64,000 bases of DNA from Brachypodium distachyon (taxonomy: Eukaryota; Streptophyta; Magnoliopsida; Poales; Poaceae), in assembly GCF_000005505.3 (NCBI RefSeq), contig NC_016132.3, positions 37,152,914-37,216,913 of the forward strand, given 5' to 3'. Every line of letters begins with the position of its first letter. The first letter of the stretch is position 1. The notes beneath the pieces are model-generated. The model was not told the origin of the DNA, ran no database searches, and was given only the letters and a program-made list of their open reading frames with translations. Position numbers and translations under genes: made by a program. This document shows, in pieces, positions 1 through 11,169 of the stretch.

Positions 1-37
1 AATTTGGATTAACAGATATTGGAAGCCTGCGAGTGGC

Positions 38-1153
38 TTAGTAGCGTCTGTTGACGGCGAAGCATTTCTCCCTGATCTCGCCCTGGTCGCCGGTGAGCAC
101 ACCGACGTTGCCCATCCTGACCATCGACACCGCAAACTTGGCCCGCCACGCCTTCTCCACAGCGGCGTGGAAGACAACAATCCCGGCGGTGCGCTTGCAG
201 GTGAGCAGCGTCTGGTCCGACGTGAGCGGCACCTTATGCGCCAGCACGTTCTTGAAGTACTGGTTATCAAACTGCACCGGCGTCACGACGTCAAGCGGCA
301 CGACGGTGGGGTTGTTCATGTCGTTCGTCTCCGGCGGGCACCTCCGTTTGAGCTCCGCCGCGTAGTACGGCTCGATGGAAGGGTCGGTGCGTCCTCGGAC
401 ACCGGTGAAGTTGTGGAGCCGCTGCGTGAAGGAGGAGCAGTGGGAACGGCCGATGGTGTGCGCGCCGGAGAGCGTGACCATGTCGTCGGCGCTGAGCCCC
501 TTGCGTGCGAAGGAGGCGATGAGGGCGCCGACCTCGTCGGTGGGCGGCGGCACGTTGTTATCGAGCACCTCGGATTCCCGGGAGACGAGGCCGTCGCGGC
601 GGCCGGAGGGGACGGCGTAGGCGATGTCCCCGGCGAGGAGAGTGCTGTCGCGGGCGGCGAAGGCGAGGATGTCGGCGCAGGAGACCGTGCGCGGGCACAC
701 GGATTCCAGGATGGCCTTGGCGTCGTCGATCACCTCGAAGCCTCGAAGGCTCGGGGTGTTGGCCACCGAGTCCTTCTCCGCCCGGTTGCCCGGGGTCGAG
801 TTGATCAGCACGGATCCATCGCAGCCCTGTATTTGTACATACACGTGGCAAAGTCAACGGTCAGATCATAGTCAACGACAACCAACAAGACCAGATTCAT
901 GCATGCAAAGCTCTTCTTCTTTGCTTACCCTGACGAAGCAGTCATGGAAGTGCATGCGGATGAGGCCGGGGGCGAAGCCGGGGTTACGGGCGATGGCACG
1001 GCGAACGGCGTCGCGCACTATGGCCTCCGCCTGCGGGCAGGAGTGCTCGTAGAACCCAACCTTCAAAGAGTTGGACGGCGGCGGATATGCCGTGACCGAT
1101 GAGACGGACACGGCGAGAGCCGCCGCCGCAAGAACCAACCACGGCGACCTCAT
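38..1153 (-). CDS. Class III secretory peroxidase P1 (two exons)
   Basis: Exon 1 is 929-1153 (75 codons, ATG at 1153) and exon 2 is 38-826. A 102-bp GT-AG intron joins them in phase 0, giving 337 aa. A hydrophobic N-terminus (about residues 1-22) is a signal peptide, so the enzyme should be secreted to the wall or vacuole, where class III peroxidases use H2O2 to oxidise phenolics. Visible family features are the distal motif R-M-H-F-H-D-C, the GCDGS calcium/distal loop, VSCAD, and the proximal haem-ligand motif LSGAHTIG. All eight canonical cysteines are present. It carries one extra Cys in the segment LLTCKRTAG, where its paralogue P2 has Ser. By eye it differs from P2 at about 37 of 336 residues. 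No frameshift or premature stop is seen. Substrate and pathway cannot be inferred. Confidence in family and exon structure is high. Confidence 0.95.
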
Positions 1154-1645
1154 GACCGGCCGGAGCTTCTGATGACAAGCTAGCTCGAGAAATGTTGGAA
1201 CTGGATTGAGATGTGAGGATGAGTTGAATAGTAGAGTTGATGGCTCAAGGGATTAATGGGGGCATGTTTATGTAGTACAAGCATGCACCGACGCGCCTAC
1301 GTAGCGGTTGAGAAAAAGTTGGCCAGCGGGCCAGTGTTGCAACACCAAGTCAAAAACTAGACCCGATCATCGATCGTTAATAGTATGAATGCTACATATT
1401 TATTACAGGTCACCTGCTCTGGCTGCTGCTTCCCTCCATCCACCTTACATAGGCAGCAACTAAATTAGTACAGTAATGACTAAGCTAATTTGCTTACCCC
1501 CCAGCAAACTATACGATGATCATTGATCAAAGAGTGTACTACGTACGCATACAGTAATGATCATTGCTTCCCTTCGGAACCTTGTCCCTGGTCAACGCGT
1601 CACCACCAGCTGTGCATATCTCGAGGCAGCAATGGACGGCGTCTG
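1154..1645 (-). promoter_or_regulatory. P1 promoter, homologous to the P2 promoter
   Basis: Read on the minus strand, this stretch aligns by eye with 36950-37458 upstream of P2. Shared islands include GATCGGGTCT, a TTTTTGACT island containing TTGACT (P1 1348-1353 minus; a W-box-type core), GACGCGTTGAC, GTGCGTACGT, the TATA region and the CCCTTGAGCC leader segment. The duplication therefore included at least about 450 bp of upstream DNA. WRKY binding is family knowledge about TTGAC cores and is not demonstrated here. Confidence 0.65.
1267..1274 (-). promoter_or_regulatory. TATA-like box of P1
   Basis: The minus strand reads TACATAAA 114-121 bp upstream of the P1 ATG. It aligns with the better TATATAAA of P2 (37297-37304) inside a conserved promoter block, so the P1 box differs by one base from its paralogue. 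Confidence 0.6.
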
Positions 1646-1935
1646 ATGGGCAGGGCCGTTAAGGGAGACAAATCAAGGTCGACTTTGTCGCGCTACTCGG
1701 CACTTCTTAATTGTACGTAGTGAGAAAGGGAAAAAAGAGAGGGATGTTAGAGTGAGTATCATGCATTGTCTTGTCCCTGCAAATATATAATAATAAATTA
1801 ATCGGGTTTGCTATTGCAAATTAAGTCACCTGAATAACAAAATCAAGTTTCAGTCGATTTATCTGACAGTTCAATCTTCGCCACGATATATCCTTCTATT
1901 ATTTCTATCCTAGATTTTTCCTACGTGTATTTGTA
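1646..1935. other. Non-coding spacer between P1 promoter and Copia insertion
   Basis: AT-rich spacer with no convincing ORF or recognisable repeat. It ends at the ACTTG target site (1936-1940) used by the Copia element. Confidence 0.5.
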
Positions 1936-1940
1936 ACTTG

Positions 1941-2996
1941 TGTTGTAATTTTGGGTTAGGCCCAAGGTTCAATCTGAAATTAATTCTTGAAAAATCTCAA
2001 AAGCACATTCATGAAGTGGGACGAGGAAATGGGCATAGTCCCACCTTACTAGTTTAGGAGGAGTTGGACCAATATATAAAGTATGTTGGTTCTCACCTCT
2101 TGAGCAAAGGACCAAGGAAAATCCCCACGCGCACTCCTCCTCCGCTCGCCTTGCCACGCTACGCGCGCTGCGTTTCGTGGCTCGAGCCGCACCGGGTAGG
2201 TGCGGGGCGGGGCGGGGTCATGCTTATTTTTTTGGCAGTCGGAATCCATTGCTTACGCGTAACAAATCCTGATCATTACGGAGTCGGTTTTGGTTTCCTA
2301 AACCGAACCGAAGTCCGCCTGCGTGCCTATATAATAAGACGATCGCGGCCTCCGGACGGACCACGCCACAACCCTAGCTGTCACGCCCACGACCCAATCT
2401 CGCTGTTTGTCGCCAACTGCTCTCCATCCCGTCAATTGCGTGCACAGATCGCTGGGAGAGCAGGCCTCGAGAACCCCGACCTTCGAGATCCTGTCCGGGA
2501 GACGGTCGATAAGTTTTTTGGGGAGCGTTCTCACGCGACTGCTCGCTTCTTCACGTTCCTGTTTTGTCGGCATCTTCATCACCAATGGCCGACGACCTCG
2601 GAGATCCCGCGGCTCAGGCTGCCGCTCTAGCTCAGCAGCAGTAGGCTGCCCAACTCCAAGCCCAGGCAACTGTTGCTACCCAGGCGCAAGCGCAGGCGCT
2701 GCCCGTTGCCCAGGAGGTAGTCAAGGCTGCTGCTGCTGCCGGCGTGAACATCGACGCCGCCGGACTCGTCACCGACCTCAACAAAGAAACACAAGAAAAG
2801 AGTACAACACCGTACGTAATCTGCTGTTTCTTATTGATTTTGATTAGTAGTTCTATTATTCATGCCGTGAAATTAGATGAGTTTTATTGCTATGCATTGC
2901 TATTTAATTTGTCTAGTTTGCATGATATAATATGCTACATATTTTACACATTGTTTTTGGATTAAATATTCATCGAAATTACCTAATTACTCAGCA
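1941..2996 (+). repeat. 5' LTR of Copia element (1056 bp)
   Basis: Matches the 3' LTR along its length except for a segment of about 324 bp (about 2010-2330) that the 3' LTR lacks. That segment looks like ordinary U3 sequence and includes a TATA-like tatataa near 2073; a second tatataa lies near 2327. The last part holds a coding-like leader exon and a splice donor. Confidence 0.9.
2585..2811 (+). CDS. Putative LTR-encoded N-terminal exon of Gag
   Basis: An Ala/Gln-rich reading frame starts at ATG 2585 inside the LTR and runs to a good donor (GTACGTAAT at 2812). The only break is a TAG at 2642. An acceptor AG at 3017-3018 would join it, in frame and with correct phase (2 nt left over plus 1), to the gag ORF whose own ATG is 3029. 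The intron (2812-3018) would span the LTR end and the primer-site region. The matching stretch of the 3' LTR (7852-8060) is 18 nt shorter, but every indel is a multiple of three, it has no TAG, and its ATG is GTG. Coding status is inferred from frame conservation and splice phase. Confidence 0.55.
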
Positions 2997-3028
2997 ATCC
3001 AAAAACCTTATCGTGTAGGCAATTTTCG

Positions 3029-3811
3029 ATGTCTCAATTTGCTGTCGCATTGAAACCACCTGTGTTTACTGGACTGCACTTTAAGAGGTGGCAGTATAAA
3101 TGTCATATGTGGATCGTGGCTATGGGCGCATGGTGGGCGGTACAACACGGGAAGACTCAAACAATTGCTCCTCAACAGTTGTATGTTGAGGCTTGTGTTG
3201 TAGTCGTCGGTGCGATCTGTAGTGTGCTGGGAGATAAGCTCCTTGATGCTTATCTGCACTATCAGGATGCCAAAGAGTTGTGGGATGCGCTTGATGCTAA
3301 GTTTGGTGCATCTGACGCTGGCAGTGAGCTGTACGTCATGGAGCAGTTCTTTGACTCTAAGATGGTTGCAAACCAATCTGTAGTGGAAGAAGCTCATGAG
3401 TTACTGACTATGGCTAAGGAACTTGATCAATTCAAGTGTCCACTACCCGACAAGTTTGTCGCCGGGGGCATCATCGCCAAGCTTCCTTCCTCGTGGAGGA
3501 ACTTTGCTACTTCACTAAAACACAAGAGACAAGAAATAAGAATGGAGAACCTGATTGGGACTCTTGATGTTGAGGAGAAGGTGAGAGCAAAAGCTGCTGA
3601 CCCCAAAGGCAACACACAAGAGGGTACGTTCATTGCCAACATGGTTCAGAGAAACAACCACAACAACAGTAACAACAAGGGAAAGGGAAAGGCATTCAAC
3701 AATGCTGGTCCAAAAAACAGTACCACTTTCAAGAAGAAGAAGAAAGGAGGCAACAAGGACAAGGATCCTTGCTTTGTGTGTGGAGGACTTGGCCACTGGG
3801 CGACTAACTGA
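3029..3811 (+). pseudogene. Copia gag with CCHC zinc knuckle cut by a stop
   Basis: This 260-codon ORF begins MSQFAVALKPP and has the Copia gag layout: an N-terminal W-rich segment, a central helical UBN2-like region (around residues 60-190), a basic Asn/Lys-rich linker, and a C-terminal zinc knuckle starting CFVCGGLGHW. The knuckle is cut short: a stop codon occupies the place of its last cysteine at 3809-3811, so the nucleic-acid-binding motif lacks one zinc ligand. Gag packages element RNA into virus-like particles in the cytoplasm. An N-terminal extension may be supplied by the spliced LTR exon (2585-2811). Confidence 0.85.
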
Positions 3812-6800
3812 AAGGAGCGCAAAGGAGGACAGATTCGCCAAAAGTTTGCTAATTTGACCATTGGCAACAATGAAGATGCAGGCGGGTATGGTAATTTATT
3901 TACTGTATTTTCTGTATGTTAGTCCACCGATTGGTGGGTCGATACATGTGCAACTATTCATGTGTGTGCTGATATTTCCTTGTTTTCTTCATATCAGACC
4001 ATCAGCTCCTCAGTGACGATGAGGAACAACGCCCATGCTTCTGTTCATGGTGTTAGCATGGTGGATCTGAAGTTTACTTCAGGAAAGATCGTGCAGCTGA
4101 GGAACGTGCAGCATGTGCCCTCCATTCAGAAGAATTTTGTTAGTTGATCCCTCCTTTGCAAGGACGGATTTAAGTTAGTGTTTGAGTCCAATAAAGTTAT
4201 TGTGTCTAAGTATGGACAATTTATTGGTAAAGGTTATGAGTGCAGAGGCTTGTTCCGCTTATCCCTTTTAGATTTTTGTAATAAGGTCGTGAACAGCGTC
4301 AATTCTATTAATCATGAGTCTAATGTTTGGCATTCATGACTTTGTCACATTAATTTTGGTTGCATGACACGATTAGCAAATCTGAGTTTAATCCCTAAAA
4401 TCACTGTGGTTAAAGGTTTGAAGTGCCAAGCTTGTGTGCAAGCGAAGCAGCTTTGCAAGCCTCACAAGGCTGCTGAGGAGAGGAACCTAGCACCGTTAGA
4501 GCTCGTACATTCTGATCTTTGTGAGATGAATGGTGTATTAACCAAAGGTGGAAAACATTACTTTATGACTTTCATTGATGATGCGACTAGATTCTGTTAT
4601 GTGTATTTATTAAAATGAAAGGATGAAGCATTGCATTATTTTAAGATCTATAAAGCTGAAGTCGAGAATCAACTTGAGAAGAAAGTTAAAAGTTTGCGGT
4701 CTGACTGCGGTGGAGAATATTTCTCCAGTGAGTGTAATTCATTTTGTGAGGAACATGGCATAGTCCATGAGAGGACGCCTTCCTATTCGCCCCAGTCAAA
4801 CGGGGTTGCTGAGAGAAAAAACCGTACGCTGACTGACTTTGTCAACGCCATGTTAGACACTGTTGGTTTATCCAAGGCATGATGGGGAGAGGAGCTATTG
4901 ACTTCATGTCATGTCCTAAATCGTGTTCCCACAAAAGATAAAAAAGTCACACCATACGAGTTATGGGAAAAGAAAAGACTCACACTTTCTTACTTACGGA
5001 TTTGGGGTTGTTTGGCGAAAGTCAATGTGCCAATTACCAAGAAACGTAAGCTTGGACTAAAAACCGTTGATTGTGTCTTTGTTGGCTACGCACTTCGGAG
5101 TGTTGGCTATAGATTCTTGGTTGTAAATTCTGGAGTACCTGACATGAGCGTCGGTACAATTATGGAGTCCAGGGATGCTACATTCTTTGAGAACATATTT
5201 CCCATGAGAGATATGGATAGCACATCTAGAAAGGATCATGATGTACCTGCTGAACCCGTCAGTTTAGAGGAACATCAGGATCATGGTGTAGCTCCTGAAC
5301 CTACCATCCCAGTGGAAAATCTTGAACAAACACTTGCTGAGATTTCTGAGGAGTATGACAATGAAGCTCCTATTTGGGGTAAGCGACAAAGGATTGCTAA
5401 ATCCTTTGGTGATGATTTCATTATGTACCTTGTGGATGACACCCCTAAAACCATTAATGAGGCCTTTGCATCTCCGGATGCAGACTATTGGAAGGAAGCT
5501 ATTCGTAGTGAGATGAATTCTATCATGGCTAATGGTACTTGGGAGGTCGTTGACCGTCCGTATGGGTGCAAACTTGTAGGATGCAAGTGGATATTCAAGA
5601 AAAAAGCTTAGGCCTGATGGTACTGTTGAGAAGTACAAGGCATGGCTTGTGGCCAAGGGTTTTACCCAAAAAGAAAGTGAAGATTTCTTTTATCCTTACT
5701 CATCTATAGCTCGATTGACCACAATCAGAGTATTACTATCACTGGCTGCCTCCTATGGACGTTAAGGCAGCTTTCTAAACGGAGAGTTGGAAGAGGGAAT
5801 TTACATGAACCGGCCAGATGGATTTGTAATAAAGGGTCATGAAGGCAAAGTGTGTAAGTTATTAAAGTCTCTATATGGCCTGAAACAAGCTCCTAAGCAA
5901 TGGCATGAGAAGTTTGACAAAACTTTAACATCTGCCGGTTTTGTTGTAAACGAAGCTGACAAATGTGTATACTACTGCCATGGTGAGGGTGAGGGAGTTA
6001 TACTTTGTTTGTATGTCGATGACATACTAATATTTGGGACTAACCTCAAAGTGATTGAAGAGGTTAAGACTTTCTTCTCGAAGTGCTTTGACATGAAAGA
6101 CCTTGGTGTAGCTGATGTTATTCTGAATATCAAGCTCGTGAGAGGTGACAATGGTGAGATCACTTTGTTGCAATCTCACTATGTGGAAAAGATTTTGATT
6201 CGTTTCGGCTATGCTGATTGTAAACCTTCTCCAACTCCTTATGATCCAAACGTTCTGCTTCGCAAGAATCACAGAATTGGAAGAGACCAACTGAGATATT
6301 CTCAGATGATTGGTTCGCTCATGTATTTGGCTAGTGCAACTAGACCTGACATCTCTTTTGCTATGAGCAAACTGAGTCGGTTCAATAAGAATCCGGGAGA
6401 TGATCATTGGAGTGCACTCGAGAGGGTCATGCGCTATCTAAAGGGCACAATGAGCGATGGTATACACTATACTGGGTACCCCAAGGTACTTGAGGGTTAT
6501 AGTGATTTAAACTGGATATCTGATGCTGATGAGCTAAAGGCCACGAGTGGATATGTGTTCACACTCGGAGGGGGCGCTGTTTCATGGAAGTCTTGCAAGC
6601 AAACGATCTTAACCAGATCAACAATGGAAGCAGAACTTTCAGCATTAGATACATCCACGGTTGAAGCCGACTGGTTTTGTGAGCTCTTGATGGACTTGCC
6701 GATTGTTGAAAAACCAATACCGGCGATTCTTATGAACTGTGACAATCAAACTGTGATAGTCAAAGTGAACAGTTCTAAAGATAACATGAAGTCATCAAGA

Positions 6801-6965
6801 AACGTCAGGAGACGTCTGAAATCTGTCAGAGCAATGAGAAATTACGAAATAATAGCATTGGGATATATCCCAACGGCTAAAAATCTGGCAGATCCATTTA
6901 CAAAGGGTCTATCAAGGAATGTGATAGAATCTGCATCAAGGGAGATGGGGTTGCGACCCATGTGA
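3812..6965 (+). pseudogene. Copia pol (protease, integrase, RT, RNase H), broken
   Basis: The polyprotein is readable in pieces. The protease remnant is near 3935 (DTCAT in place of the usual D-S/T-G). Integrase covers about 4140-5000, with a His/Cys zinc-binding part (CQACVQAK) and an acidic core including VHSDLC and FIDDATRF. RT and RNase H cover about 5500-6965, with an intact YVDD (about 6010) and the terminal RNase H segment ending GLRPM. Stops interrupt the frame at about 4147, 4339, 4617 and 4880. There is a frameshift near 5608 and a stop with a small loss near 5760. No complete enzyme can be made. The long 3' ORF (5787-6965) is well preserved. Confidence 0.88.
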
Positions 6966-7514
6966 GTTATCATGGCGGTAAAACAACCTATGTGATCGGA
7001 GATCCCGTGAATTAGGACCTGGGAAACAAGTCATTAGATAACTGAGGAGAGTGTACATTCTTTATCCCACTCCGTTGACGATGCATTACTCTCGTGTACT
7101 GTATGGTAAGTTGTTTAACTTAATGTGTTCTAACGCGTTGCATTAATTTGCAAGGGAGATACTGTCCTACAGATTAGTCTCTAAAAAACACACCTATGTG
7201 AGCCTGACTGTTGGTCGCAGTCTATGAGATTTGGGTGGTCTCTAGTAAGCTTATAAAAAGGTCTGGAGAAGGACTTATATGCTACACACCGCGGGATAGC
7301 ATTCGGCAGCCCAGTACTAGACAACAATTTAGTGAAGCTCTAACACAGAAAACCAACAATTCAAGGTTTGTCCATTGTTCAGTTGTGCGTGAGTGAAGCT
7401 ATTTGTTTAAGTGGATGTTCGACCTTAACCGGTCTCCACTGAAACACTGGTATATCAAAAACAGAGTTTTGGATCAATGGCAATTTTATGTGCTTATGAG
7501 ATATTGTGGGGGAT
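6966..7514 (+). other. Copia 3' untranslated internal region and polypurine tract
   Basis: Non-coding DNA between the RNase H stop and the 3' LTR. It ends with the G-rich tract TTGTGGGGGAT at about 7504-7514, the expected plus-strand primer. No ORF of note. Confidence 0.7.
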
Positions 7515-8246
7515 TGTTGGAATTTTGGGTTAGGCCCAAGGCCCAATCTGAAATTAATTCCTGAAAAATCTCAAAAGCCCATTCCAGAAATTCTATATAA
7601 TAAGACGACTGCAGTCTCCGGACGGATCACGCCACAACCCTAGCTGTCACGCCCACGATCCAATCTTGCTTTTCGCCGCGAACTGTTACTCCATCCTGTC
7701 GACTGCGTGCACAGATCGCAGGGAGAGCAGGCCTCCGGAAGCCCGACCTTCGAGATCCTGCTCGGGAGACGGTCGATAAGGTTTTTGGGGAGCGTTCTCA
7801 CGCGACTGCTCGCTTCTTCACGTCCCTGTTTCGTTGGCATCTTCATCACCAGTGGCCGACGATCTCAGAGATCCCGCGGCTCAGGATGCCGCTCTAGCTC
7901 AGCAGCAGCAGGCTGCCCAACTCAAAGCCCAGGCAACTGCTGCTGCACAGGCGCTGGCCGCTGCTCAGGAGGTAGTCAAGGCTGTTGCTGCTGCCGGCGT
8001 GCACATCGACGCCGCCGGACTCGTCACCGACAAACAAACACAAGAAAAGTGTACAACACCGTACGTAATCTGCTCTTTCTTGTTGATTTTGATTAGTAAT
8101 TTTATTATTCATGCCGTGAAATTAGATGAGTTTTATTGCTGTGCGTTACTATTTAATTTGTCTAGTTTGCATGATATAATATGCTACATATTTTACACAT
8201 TGTTTTTTTAATTAAATATTTATCGAAATTACCTAATTATTCAACA
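7515..8246 (+). repeat. 3' LTR of Copia element (732 bp)
   Basis: Begins TGTTGG and ends CAACA next to the ACTTG target duplication. It is 324 bp shorter than the 5' LTR because most of the U3-like segment is missing. A TATA-like tatataa is at about 7594. The coding-like leader frame (7852-8060) is open here but starts with GTG. Confidence 0.9.
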
Positions 8247-8251
8247 ACTTG

Positions 8252-8352
8252 TACTCTTTCCTATCCATAATAATGTTGGAAATTTAGTACTATAAAATTG
8301 TATTAATTTATATTAAATTTCCGACACTTATTATATGGACCGGAGGGAAGTA
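8252..8352. mobile_element. Stowaway-type MITE (about 100 bp)
   Basis: Terminal inverted repeats (CTCTTTCCTATCCATAATAA at left; reverse complement of CCGGAGGGAAG at right) are flanked by TA, the Stowaway/Tc1-Mariner target. It abuts the Copia target duplication directly. Confidence 0.8.
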
Positions 8353-10541
8353 TGTGTTATACATGTGTTTTCCCAATATACCTGATGGCCTAATCTTTTA
8401 TAGGATCGACGCTCGTCGTAGTACTAAATACATTGTGAGGATGTACATATATAATCAACTCTATAATCAAACGGTCGATCCCCACAAAATGACAGGCTAG
8501 GACCGAAAGCTTCTTTTCTTTTTGGTTGCCTGCAGCGCATTGACGGACCAGACTAAAGTATTATTATCGTATTGTGGTTATGGCACATTGGTCCGATCCA
8601 TATGTCCAGACTTGTACTCACTTTCTCGCTATATTCTATAAGTATGACTCAAATCCTGTGTTTATAAATTTATTTTCTGTGGACGCAAGAGTAGCTAGGA
8701 CTCAAATTTCTTCGCATGCCTGGTCCAAGCGCTCTTAATTTACTCGTACATAATAGTATAATGTACACGCTGGCCGACATTACGTATGCATGTCTCACCA
8801 TTAGACCTTTAATTTGCACCAATCATTCGCGTAACACGGTGATAAATAAATTCGGACAAGAAGAAGAGGGTGCGTGTTACCATGAAATTTCTTATTGAGG
8901 AAACCAGCTAAGCTATAGCCTAACTTCGATCAATCCTTGACCCGGCCCGTCTCTCTTTGCGATGTATGCACTGTACAACGTCGATCGACCCGGGCTAAGT
9001 CGTGTGACATATACAAGATATTAATGCTTTAATCATACAAAGAGCTAGTCCCTTTCGTGTTTCCTTTAATTACGTACGCTTTGGCCTGCCTTAACTTGTT
9101 GCAGATAGTCAGTCAGAGAAAAAGGTTATTTAGGTTATCGCATGCATTGATGGTTGTTGGATATAGTTGGAGACTATTCCCCAAAGGCTGCAGCTGGAGA
9201 AGTACACTTACGCGGTTTAGTGTTGGTTAATCCATTTGACGTGATCGATGATGGAATCTTGGCACCATCCACACACGCAGAGAGAGAGAGAGTAGACATT
9301 GCAAAATAACATTGTTACGAAGTCAAATTTTTACCACGTCCAAAACCTTCCTCTGATCTTGCAGTATAAAAATTAATCGAACTAATTCCTAATCATTGTC
9401 CCCGGGCGCTGGAGTAGCCTGCAAGTTTGCTTTGTTCTGAGAGTCCATCAATTGCCCGGATGAACCAATAAAAAGTGATTTTAACCTGAGGATAAAAAAA
9501 GGACATGCGCAAGCGACAAGCTAATCCGCTCACTCGTTGGACACTTGGACAACTTCTCCTTGCTGACATGAATGTTATATACACGTTTTGCCATTCTTCA
9601 GAAGCAACGCCTTCAAAAAGGAGATACATACTTGCGCCGATGTTGCATGCTAGATACAGGAGGAGGTCGGTTACAACCAATTAAGGCCAAAACATCAGCC
9701 TGAAACTAAGGATGGCAACGGAGACGAACCCCACCGGGTAGTGCTCGCCCAAAACTGTCCACCCAACCCTGATCCCAGTCCCGTCCACATTCCCGTCTCT
9801 GGTCACTGGCTTCATTTTTTTCCCATCCCATCCCCATCGGGTTTTTTGTTCCCGTCAGAGAATTCAAAACCCGCGAAAATACATGGCCCAACCCGAAAAA
9901 ACGGCAGCATCATGCCAACAAAGCATCACATTTCAGCAGCATTATAACAACAAAACAACATATTTCATCATCATTTCACACACACATATAACAGGACAAC
10001 ATCACTAAACGAAGGCAGGCCCACGATAGAGTATAATTTTGGATGCATATGGGTACGGGATGAATTGTGCCATTGATCTAGATGGGCTACATTAATTGTT
10101 TTGTGAAACCCATAGGACATCGGGTTTGGAGAGTGCTGGACCGGTTTTGGAACTTCACCTTGAGTCTTTGACCCATGAGGATTAACTTTTACCGATCCCC
10201 GTTCCCCAATGGGGTAAAATCCCTTGGGCTGAGACAAACACCCTCAATAGATGACGTTGCAAGTATATTGTTGTTGATCCGAACAATGAAGGTCATATAA
10301 TGAGTTTTTCACTCCGGACATGAAACAACCACCTTCACGGTGGATCTTCTCAGAGCTACATTTTCAAAGTACCAGTGATCATCTAATTTAGACAGGATCT
10401 AAAATCAACTTCCAGGAAGATATACAAATTAAGAAGTTCTTCGTGTCTCCTCATTTATATCTGCATTTCTCCCAATGGAGATACAGGGTTGATGACGATG
10501 CCCCTACGGGCCCTAGACGAACGGTTGGCCAGGCCAGGTGG
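8353..10541. other. Intergenic DNA with a degenerate transposon-like segment
   Basis: No supported gene. A short (AG)n run is near 9285. About 9708-10240 starts GGATGGCAACGG and carries GGGTACGGG and AACCCGAAAA motifs, like the terminal regions of grass hAT-type non-autonomous elements. The matching far end was not found, so this is only suggestive. Confidence 0.4.
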
Positions 10542-10562
10542 CTTCACTGCTCCAAAAAACCC

Positions 10563-10915
10563 CTCCAGTGGCGGTCAAAAAATGGGGTTGGTGGCGGTGA
10601 TCACGCCCGCCACCAACTCTACGTCACCGGAGGTTTTAGCACCGGTGGCGGGTAAAATACCCGCCACTGCTGCACTGAGATCACCAATGGCAGGTAAAAT
10701 ACCCGCCACCGAAGACCTACAATCCGCCACTGTAAATCCCTCCGGCACCACCCGAAAAGTGCGCGGAGTACATCAGTGGCGGGCAAAGTACCCGCCACTG
10801 GACATTTCCAGTGGGGGTCTGTGGCCACCGCCACTGGAAAAGGTTCCAGTGGCGGTGGTGTATAACCGCCACTGCTATATGTTCAGTGGCGGTGGTTTAT
10901 AACCGCCACTGGTAC
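10563..10915. repeat. CACTA left subterminal hairpin repeats
   Basis: Repeated 10-mers close to CCAGTGGCGG and CCGCCACTGG alternate about every 25-45 bp, many as inverted pairs with short AT-rich loops. These are the expected transposase-binding subterminal repeats of CACTA elements. Confidence 0.85.
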
Positions 10916-11160
10916 TATGTTTTCCTGAAAATAAATAAATGAGTTATTTATAAAAATAAATATTCATGTAGCACAGAAATAGAAGGAATACAACACATAG
11001 CAAGAATACAGCAGCATAATATACAGCACCAAAGAAACAGAATAGCAGCAAATATATTACAAAGTTCCACACGAGTTAAACATTCAAGTCACATGCATGT
11101 ATACAAAGTGTTTGAAACAATGAGCCACAAATAGAAGTGTTCCACACAATTTAACCACTT
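10916..11160. other. CACTA 3' non-coding segment
   Basis: AT-rich DNA between the left hairpin block and the stop codon of the Ulp1-like reading frame. No gene is seen. Confidence 0.5.
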
Positions 11161-11169
11161 TTGGCGACA

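Larger units (their letters stand above)
1941..8246 (+). mobile_element. Ty1-copia LTR retrotransposon with both LTRs and target duplication
   Basis: The termini are TGTTG...CA, and the element is flanked by direct ACTTG copies at 1936-1940 and 8247-8251. That fixes the ends as 5' LTR 1941-2996 and 3' LTR 7515-8246. The internal order is gag, protease remnant, integrase, reverse transcriptase, RNase H, with integrase before RT, which is the Ty1-copia order. A G-rich polypurine tract precedes the 3' LTR. No standard initiator-Met tRNA primer site is obvious after 2996. The coding region has several stops and frameshifts, so this copy is inactive. It sits about 790 bp upstream of the P1 start codon. 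Confidence 0.93.

Noticed and set aside
167..871. Long plus-strand ORF opposite P1 exon 2, and the similar 292-codon minus ORF at 37712-38590 opposite P2
   Set aside because: Antisense shadows of GC-rich peroxidase exons. The real frames carry all family motifs and splice correctly.
9708..10240. Complete hAT-type non-autonomous element
   Set aside because: A GGATGGCAACGG start is visible but no matching inverted end or 8-bp duplication could be found.
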